This document shows, piece by piece, positions 39,916 to 45,209 of a DNA stretch of 45,209 nucleotides. Within the stretch, counting starts at the first letter, position 1. Each line of letters starts with the position of its first letter. A model generated the notes under the pieces. The model had not been told where the DNA came from and ran no database searches. It saw nothing but the letters and a program-made list of their open reading frames with translations. Source of the stretch: an uncultured archaeon. Lineage in GTDB: Archaea > Nanobdellota > Nanobdellia > Pacearchaeales > GW2011-AR1. The stretch spans positions 1 through 45,209 of the forward strand of contig CAKZRD010000005.1 of assembly GCA_937143345.1 (NCBI GenBank). The letters run 5' to 3'. Made by a program: the position numbers and the translations under genes.

Positions 39916-40401
39916 AAGAAGAGCAAAAATAAAAAATAAAATTTCATTTTTATTTTCCAAACTTTTTTCTTTTATGTCTTTTATTACATTTTCTGTTAAA
40001 ACGATTATTTCTTCATCGAGTTCAATTTTTCTTACTTCTAATTCAACCCAACTCCCTATTTCTACAATGTTCGCATCAGAATAAAAAAAGATAATCCCAG
40101 AAAAATTTCCACCTTTTTTAGGATTAAAACAAAATTCATATTTTCCTTTTTCTAAATAAGTGTAATTAAAAGATATTTTTATTTTCTCAGAGCTTAATTT
40201 ATATTTTTCTATATCACCCTTGCCGTCGATTGACCATCTCGAGCTTATAGAATAATTTTCTTCTGGTAAAACCCAAATATTTACACATTTTGTTTCATAT
40301 TGGTCCATTTTAATTTTTTGGTAGGTCGGAGAAATTTTTATAGAAGAAGAAAAGTTTATTAAAAACAATAACGATAAAAAAAGAATTAATAATTTTTTCA
40401 T
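39853..40401 (-). CDS. Secreted, C-terminally anchored protein
   Basis: 182 aa with an N-terminal signal peptide (MKKLLILFLSLLFLINFSSS), an Ig-like beta domain ('YQKIKMDQYETKCVNIWVLPEENYSISSRWSIDG...GKYEFCFNPKKGGNFSGIIFFY') with two Cys, then a stalk and a C-terminal helix (about 153-172) with a basic tail. Potential N-glycosylation sites include NYS, NYT and NFS. Its upstream partner (40404-41009) ends two bases before this gene. The 3' end runs 63 bases into the flippase gene on the other strand. Function is unknown; a surface protein seems likely. Confidence 0.7.
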   Translation of the reverse strand: MKKLLILFLSLLFLINFSSSIKISPTYQKIKMDQYETKCVNIWVLPEENYSISSRWSIDGKGDIEKYKLSSEKIKISFNYTYLEKGKYEFCFNPKKGGNFSGIIFFYSDANIVEIGSWVELEVRKIELDEEIIVLTENVIKDIKEKSLENKNEILFFIFALLLFSFFFIIFYKKNTQNKNSA

Positions 40402-40403
40402 TT

Positions 40404-41009
40404 TTAAGGAGAACCAGAATTAACACTAGACCAGTCGGGAACGATAATAAATTTAATACTATTCCTATAATTTTCTATTGTAAAAGGGATTGGGTCTTCA
40501 TATTCGGATAAATCCAACAAAATAGATTGTTCTCCGTTGCTATTAGTAGCATTTTCTAGCCCGGACGAAGTTAAAACACTCCAATATCCTTCATTTTTTG
40601 TAAGATTAAATTTCATTTTATAAAAGCCAATTTTTGTCCATTTGCTTTTCGAACTTTCAAAAATTCTAGCAAAGTATAAATTAGAGAAAATATTATCATT
40701 CGAATTTACTAGCGTTGGAATTATGTCTACATCAACATTTCCTCTTGCTTTTATCTTATATTTTGCCCTATAGCTATTCCAATTTTTTTTAGGTTGAACA
40801 TTTCCAAAATTAATTTCCGAAGTGTTTAATTGAACTTCTGCCCACCATTTTGTTGCAGATATATTTGCGATAACATCAAACTCCGCACTTGTATTTTTTA
40901 TTGTTGTTGTTTCATTACCAATAAAAGTTCCGTTATAGCTAGATGATGAAAAACTTATCCCAAATATGAAAAATCCAAAAAACAAGATGAGCACGAACTT
41001 TTCCCCCAT
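40404..41009 (-). CDS. Secreted beta-rich protein with many N-glycosylation sites
   Basis: 201 aa. It has a signal peptide (MGEKFVLILFFGFFIFGISFSSS) and no C-terminal anchor. There are at least seven N-x-S/T sequons (NGT, NET, NTS, NIS, NTS, NLT, NAT). The mature part looks like beta sandwiches ('AEVQLNTSEINFGNVQPKKNWNSYRAKYKIKARGNVDVDIIPTLVNS', ending 'SIKFIIVPDWSSVNSGSP'). A TATA-like AATTTAAAAAC is about 25 bases upstream. It probably forms a unit with the anchored protein downstream. Confidence 0.7.
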   Translation of the reverse strand: MGEKFVLILFFGFFIFGISFSSSSYNGTFIGNETTTIKNTSAEFDVIANISATKWWAEVQLNTSEINFGNVQPKKNWNSYRAKYKIKARGNVDVDIIPTLVNSNDNIFSNLYFARIFESSKSKWTKIGFYKMKFNLTKNEGYWSVLTSSGLENATNSNGEQSILLDLSEYEDPIPFTIENYRNSIKFIIVPDWSSVNSGSP

Positions 41010-41122
41010 AATATTTATTTTTTCAAAAAGTTTTTAAATTTTTCTTCAAGTCTTAAAAAACAAACTTTTTAATAATCTTTTTTTATTCTTTTTAGTATAA
41101 CAAAATATGGACAAAGAAAATC

Positions 41123-41130
41123 TTATAAAC
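41123..41130 (+). promoter_or_regulatory. TATA box of the glycan gene cluster
   Basis: TTATAAAC is centred about 25 bases before the ATG at 41151, predicting a leaderless transcript for the epimerase gene and the genes behind it. Confidence 0.5.
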
Positions 41131-41150
41131 TTCTTTTCTTTAAATATTCC

Positions 41151-42140
41151 ATGAAAAAAGCATTAGTTTGTGGTGCTGGTGGATTCATTGGTTCTCATTT
41201 AGTTAGAAGACTTAAAAAAGAAGGATACTGGGTTCGTGGGGCAGATTTGAAATATCCAGAATTTTCCAAAACAGATGCGGATGATTTTTTAAAAATAGAT
41301 TTGAGATATTTAGAAAACTGCCAGAAGGCTTTAGTTTTACCGGGTGGAGAAAAGTTCGACGAAGTTTATCAATTAGCAGCTGACATGGGCGGGGCAGGAT
41401 ATATTTTCACAGGAGAACATGATTTAGCTGTCATGCATAACTCTGCGCAAATAAATCTAAACTTTGCTCATTTATACGAAAAATACAAAAAGCTATTCTA
41501 TTCTTCATCTGCTTGTGTATATCCCCAAGAAGTCCAAATGGATCCTAAAAATCCAGGTTTAAAAGAAGAAATGGCCTATCCCGCACATCCTGATTCAGAG
41601 TATGGTTGGGAAAAGTTATTCAGTGAAAGATTGTACCTTTCTATGATGAGAAATACTGGCGTTCCAGTAAGAATTGCAAGGTTTCATAATATTTTCGGCC
41701 CAGAAGGGACTTGGGAAGGAGGTAAGGAAAAGGCCCCTGCAGCCATATGTAGGAAAGTTGCTTACGCAAAAGATGGAGACACAATTGAAATCTGGGGAGA
41801 CGGGGAGCAAACAAGGTCCTTTCTTTATATAGATGAATGTTTAGAAGGAATTAGGAGACTTGTTGAGTCTGACTTCACTGGTCCAGTAAATATTGGCTCA
41901 GAAGAAGATATAACTATAAATAACCTTGCGCTAATGGTTGCAGAAATCGCAGGAAAAAAGATAAATCTGAAACACATTCCAGGACCAATTGGAGTTCGAG
42001 GAAGAAATTCAGAAAATACTTTAATAAAAGAGAAGTTGGGGTGGGCTCCTAATTATCCTCTCAAAAAAGGAATGGAGAAAACTTATGCTTGGATAGAAGA
42101 ACAAGTAAAGAAGAAAATCCAGGAAAAAGATAACTATTAA
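41151..42140 (+). CDS. NAD-dependent nucleotide-sugar epimerase, GDP-mannose 3,5-epimerase-like
   Basis: 329 aa extended SDR. The NAD-binding motif is 'VCGAGGFIGSHLVRRL' and the catalytic segment is 'SSACVYP' with 'EYGWEKLFSERLY' (Tyr-x-x-x-Lys). 'QLAADMGGAGYIF' and 'ARFHNIFGPEGTWEGGKEKAPAAICRKV' closely match GDP-mannose 3,5-epimerase, which makes GDP-L-galactose. The product in this organism is unproven. It starts the surface-glycan cluster. Bases here look richer in G+C and in AAG/GAG codons than most of the window, which hints at later acquisition. Confidence 0.85.
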   Translation: MKKALVCGAGGFIGSHLVRRLKKEGYWVRGADLKYPEFSKTDADDFLKIDLRYLENCQKALVLPGGEKFDEVYQLAADMGGAGYIFTGEHDLAVMHNSAQINLNFAHLYEKYKKLFYSSSACVYPQEVQMDPKNPGLKEEMAYPAHPDSEYGWEKLFSERLYLSMMRNTGVPVRIARFHNIFGPEGTWEGGKEKAPAAICRKVAYAKDGDTIEIWGDGEQTRSFLYIDECLEGIRRLVESDFTGPVNIGSEEDITINNLALMVAEIAGKKINLKHIPGPIGVRGRNSENTLIKEKLGWAPNYPLKKGMEKTYAWIEEQVKKKIQEKDNY

Positions 42141-42163
42141 AGAAGCCTTTTTGTTTTATTTTC

Positions 42164-42898
42164 ATGACAAATAAATTAATCTTTCAAACAAGAAACAAAA
42201 AAGAGCTTTTTTCTTTTTTAGATAAGAATAAAAAAAGATTAAGTTTAAATTTTCTAAACCAGCACGACGTCTATCAATTCAAGAACATAGAGAAATTCAG
42301 AAAAGCCATAACTGGCAAGAACAATCTGAATATGGTAGACGGTTTTTTTGTTTCTTTGTTTTTATCTCTTAAAAGATTTAAGAAAGTTATTCGAGTAAGA
42401 GGTCCAACATTTACGAAGGATTTTTTATCCAACAAAAAGCTTTCTGGAAACAAAAAACATTTTTTCATAGGTCTCGAGAAAGAAGACCTAATTTCTTTAA
42501 AGAAAAATCTTTTTCATTTGAAGAGATTAGAATGTTACAATCCCCCATACATAAAAGAGATCGAGTTTCCCCCAAGAGAAATAGATAAGATAGCCAAGAA
42601 GATAAACTTGTTTAAACCAGATTTCGTATGGGTGGGAATTGCAAGCCCAAAGCAGAATATAATTTCACAAGCACTCTTTAAGAAGACAAAAGTAAAATAC
42701 TTTGTGAATATAGGCGCAGGATTGGACTTTCTCTTAGGCAAGAAAAAAGAAGCTCCTTTTTTAGTTCAAAAACTTGGAATGGAGTGGCTTTATCGTTTAA
42801 TTACTGATTTTAAATATTCTAAAAAAAAGGTTTGGAGGAGTTTAGTCGGGGTTTGGTACTTGATTAGCGGAAGAGTAGGTTTGGAGGTGGAGGGATGA
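42164..42898 (+). CDS. WecG/TagA/CpsF family glycosyltransferase
   Basis: 244 aa. The family motifs are visible: 'MVDGFFVSL', 'VIRVRGPTFTKDFL', 'FVWVGIASPKQN' and 'NIGAGLDFLLGKKKEAPFLVQKLGMEWLYRLI'. Enzymes of this family add ManNAc(A) or similar sugars to lipid-linked intermediates during teichoic acid, enterobacterial antigen or glycan assembly. It overlaps the following GT4 gene by ATGA. Confidence 0.88.
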   Translation: MTNKLIFQTRNKKELFSFLDKNKKRLSLNFLNQHDVYQFKNIEKFRKAITGKNNLNMVDGFFVSLFLSLKRFKKVIRVRGPTFTKDFLSNKKLSGNKKHFFIGLEKEDLISLKKNLFHLKRLECYNPPYIKEIEFPPREIDKIAKKINLFKPDFVWVGIASPKQNIISQALFKKTKVKYFVNIGAGLDFLLGKKKEAPFLVQKLGMEWLYRLITDFKYSKKKVWRSLVGVWYLISGRVGLEVEG

Positions 42899-43989
42899 GA
42901 AAGGTTTTATTTTTGGGGAGATTTCCTCCTCCAGTACACGGAGCAGCATTGATGAACGAGAATTACTTCAAAGCATTAAGCAAAGATAAAAATTTCAAGG
43001 TTAAAAGAATAAAAATAAACTATTCAGATACATTAAGCGAATTGGGAAAAGTAAATCTAAAAAAGTTTTTTGGATTTTTTATTGTTTTTTTTAAATTGTT
43101 CAAAGAACTAGTTTTCTTTAGGCCGAAAATAATTTATTTTGAGCTTGCACACAGAGGATTTGCTTTTTATAGAGATAGTGTTTATGTAATACTTTGCAAA
43201 CTATTTAAAAGAAAGATTATTTTTCATTTTCAAGCAAAGGGAATAAAAGAATCTTCTGAAAAAAATGCTTTCACAAGAAACTATTATCGTTTTATTCTAA
43301 GAAATACAAAAGCAATTCTCTTATCAAACTTACTTCTTTATGATTTAGAAGGGTTTGTGAAAAAGAAAGATATTTTTATTGTACCAAATGCTATTAGAGA
43401 TGAGTTAACAGACAAAGAGTTCAAAAATATAATTGAAAAAAGAAGTAAGAACAAGAAAAAAGTTCTTTTATTTTTGTCAAACATGATCGAGTCAAAAGGT
43501 CCATTAGATGTTTTGAATATTTGCGAAGCCTTGAAGAAAGAAGGAGTAGAGTTCATATGTAATTTTGTTGGTGTTTTCTCGGATGAAAAATTCAAAACAA
43601 GATTTTTTAATGAAATAAAGAAAAAAGGACTTCAAAAAGAATGTTTTTATCTTGGACCAAAATATGGAAAAGACAAATTAAAGATTCTAGAGGGTACAGA
43701 TTATCTAATTTTTCCGACAAACTACGAAAACGAGGTTTTTCCCCTAGTGATTTTAGAGGCTCTAATGTTCGGAATACCTGTTTTTTCTTATAAAAATGCC
43801 GCAATTCCAGAAATAATCTCAAAAGATTATTTGGGCTTTGTAGCAAAACGAAAGGATTGGAAAAGTTTATTTAAAAATCTTTATGATCGTTTAGGGCATA
43901 AAGAAAATGCATTAAAAATAAGGGAAGAATTTAAAAACAAGTATTTGTTATCCATCTCAGTTGATAAACTGAGGCATCTTTTGAAATGA
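42895..43989 (+). CDS. Glycosyltransferase family 4 protein
   Basis: 364 aa, GT-B fold. N-terminal 'VLFLGRFPPPVHGAALMNENYFKAL' has the Gly-rich acceptor loop. The C-terminal half shows 'VLLFLSNMIESKGPLDVLNICEALKKEGVEFICNFVG', then 'YGKDKLKILEGTDYLIFPTNYENEVFPLVILEALMFGIPVFSYKNAAIPEII', the E-x7-E donor-sugar motif (ENEVFPLVILE). The sugar specificity cannot be told. It is coupled by ATGA to both neighbours. Confidence 0.88.
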   Translation: MRKVLFLGRFPPPVHGAALMNENYFKALSKDKNFKVKRIKINYSDTLSELGKVNLKKFFGFFIVFFKLFKELVFFRPKIIYFELAHRGFAFYRDSVYVILCKLFKRKIIFHFQAKGIKESSEKNAFTRNYYRFILRNTKAILLSNLLLYDLEGFVKKKDIFIVPNAIRDELTDKEFKNIIEKRSKNKKKVLLFLSNMIESKGPLDVLNICEALKKEGVEFICNFVGVFSDEKFKTRFFNEIKKKGLQKECFYLGPKYGKDKLKILEGTDYLIFPTNYENEVFPLVILEALMFGIPVFSYKNAAIPEIISKDYLGFVAKRKDWKSLFKNLYDRLGHKENALKIREEFKNKYLLSISVDKLRHLLK

Positions 43990-44705
43990 AAACAAAAAAA
44001 TACAATCAAAAATTTTATGAGACACTTGAACAAAGCACCCTAGAATCTGCAAGAAAAATAGTACAATATTTGATTTCTATCTTTCATCCAAAAAAGGTCT
44101 TGGATGTTGGGTGTGGGCTAGGTATTTGGCTAAAAGAATTTAGCAAAAGAAACATAGATATAACTGGGATTGAAGGAAAATGGATTTTGGATAAGGAAAA
44201 CCTATATATAAAAAAAGATCGTATTCTAGTTAAGGACTTATCGGGAGGAATTTTTAAAATGAATAATCGGTTTGATTTAACAATTTGTTTAGAAGTAGCA
44301 GAACATTTACCAAAAGAATCAGCCACAAGGTTCATAAATTCGCTGACAAATACATCCGATGTAATCGTTTTTTCGGCCGCAATACCATTTCAAGGAGGAA
44401 CAAACCATTTAAACGAACAATATCAAAGCTTTTGGACTAGCCTTTTCAAAAAACGAGGTTTTGTGCCACTCAACTTAATTAGAGAAAAATTTTGGCAAGA
44501 TAAAGAGATTCTTTCTCATTATCTACAAAATACCCTAATTTATGTAAAAAAATCAAAATTAGATAATATTTCTGCTTCAGCAAAATTAAACTTTCAGCTA
44601 GACATTGTTCATCCAAGAGAATATGAGTGGTTTGCTATTCCTTGTAAAAGGATAAAGAGTCTTTTGCCAGGTTTTTTATTAAATCTTATAAGAAGGTTCA
44701 AATGA
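43986..44705 (+). CDS. Class I SAM-dependent methyltransferase
   Basis: 239 aa. Motif I is 'VLDVGCGLGIWLKEFSKRNIDITGIEG', followed by 'FDLTICLEVAEHLPKESATRFINSLT' (post-I/IV). The C-terminal part 'PFQGGTNHLNEQYQSFWTSLFKKRGF' resembles methyltransferases of glycan clusters. It probably methylates a sugar. It ends in an ATGA overlap with the start of the next, frame-broken gene. Confidence 0.85.
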   Translation: MKTKKYNQKFYETLEQSTLESARKIVQYLISIFHPKKVLDVGCGLGIWLKEFSKRNIDITGIEGKWILDKENLYIKKDRILVKDLSGGIFKMNNRFDLTICLEVAEHLPKESATRFINSLTNTSDVIVFSAAIPFQGGTNHLNEQYQSFWTSLFKKRGFVPLNLIREKFWQDKEILSHYLQNTLIYVKKSKLDNISASAKLNFQLDIVHPREYEWFAIPCKRIKSLLPGFLLNLIRRFK

Positions 44706-45209
44706 GTAAAAAAAACTTAATTTCGGCTGTGGGAAGGATATCAGGCCAAAAAGAGATGGCTGGGTAAATGTAGACATTCAGAAAGGAGAGGGAATCGATT
44801 ACACTTTCGATTTTTTAAAGGACAAATATCCTTTTAGAGATTCAGAATTTGATTATGTCTTGATAGACAATGTTTTGGAGCACTTGCCAAACCCCCAAGA
44901 GGTAATGAAGAAAGTTTGGAGAATTTGCAAAAAGGGAGCAATTATAGAGGCCATCGTTCCATATTATAATTCCTATCATGCATACTCTTGTCCAACCCAC
45001 GTCAATTATTTTAACGAGGATGCTCTAATAAACACATTCAGGTTTAGACCATACGAATTTAATAACGGAAAAAATCTTTTTGAAATAATTGAGTTGAAGT
45101 CAGTTCCACAGAGATTTTTAAGATGGATCCCAGGACCTATTCTTAATATTCTCAAAAGAATTTTCGGCAATGTAATTGTAGAATTAAGAGTTAAGGCCAA
45201 AGTATTGAA
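44702..45209 (+). CDS. SAM methyltransferase, frame break at A8, truncated by window end
   Basis: The ATG coupled to the previous gene (ATGA) opens a frame that stops after 21 codons. From just after an A8 tract (44708-44715) the +1 frame is open to the window edge and reads 'LNFGCGKDIRPKRDGWVNVDIQKGEGIDYTFDFLKDKYPFRDSEFDYVLIDNVLEHLPNPQEVMKKVWRICKKGAIIEAIVPYYNSYHAYSCPTHVNYFNED', a clear methyltransferase with motif I F-G-C-G. One extra A (A9) would fuse the ATG to it (MSKKKLNFGCG). Slippage, an assembly indel or a real mutation are all possible. It is not in the ORF track. Confidence 0.75.

Overview
The window is very AT-rich and clearly archaeal. It encodes both subunits of the archaeal D-family DNA polymerase, Orc1/Cdc6, FEN1, Alba, tRNA-splicing endonuclease EndA, ribosomal proteins S17e, L18e, L13 and S9, SecD/SecF and XerA. 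Many genes have a TATA-like box centred about 25 bases before the ATG, which implies leaderless transcripts. Short genes, 4-base ATGA overlaps and several lineage-restricted small proteins suggest a DPANN archaeon (Pacearchaeota/Woesearchaeota/Nanoarchaeota-like). The lineage is inferred; no marker was compared.

Layout. 1-463: tail of an unknown gene, a 28-aa micro-ORF and a small gap. 464-2525 (minus): endA, a winged-helix-like protein, S17e and Alba in one operon. 2599-8665 (plus): ten genes, eight or nine of which start with a class III (prepilin-type) signal followed by one membrane helix. They lie in three transcription units, each headed by the same ~23-bp promoter element; two of the ten are absent from the ORF track. 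This is the strongest candidate for an undescribed system. 8669-16875: FEN1 faces divergently from a polB operon that also holds an RNA m5C methyltransferase, its PUA-like partner and methionine aminopeptidase; a DRG/TGS GTPase, a small OB-like secreted protein and a TctA/DUF112 permease follow. 16894-23048 (minus): cdc6-DP1-DP2, with an AT-rich candidate origin upstream of cdc6. 23401-27513: a PRC-barrel protein, a conserved hypothetical, tRNA-Ser(CGA), and an Lhr-type helicase paired with a metallophosphoesterase.

27550-33640 is the accessory part: a winged-helix regulator, two coiled-coil/linker/HTH regulators, a cluster of GTTTAAAC palindromes, two small membrane proteins, a dif-like inverted repeat just upstream of xerA, an RCK channel without a recognisable selectivity filter, two multiply broken pseudogenes and an orphan DNA-binding part of a large serine recombinase. 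33637-35542: a small nucleotidyltransferase-like protein, the L18e-L13-S9 operon, tRNA-Leu(TAA) and tRNA-Gly(TCC). 35582-39915: secF, secD, a membrane protein and a flippase. 39853-41009 (minus): two secreted proteins. 41151-45209: surface-glycan genes (GDP-mannose epimerase-like, WecG/TagA and GT4 glycosyltransferases, two methyltransferases). The last methyltransferase is cut by the window end and carries a frame break at an A8 tract.

Together the window combines replication and recombination functions with cell-surface functions (pilin-like cluster, Sec translocon, secreted proteins, glycan assembly).
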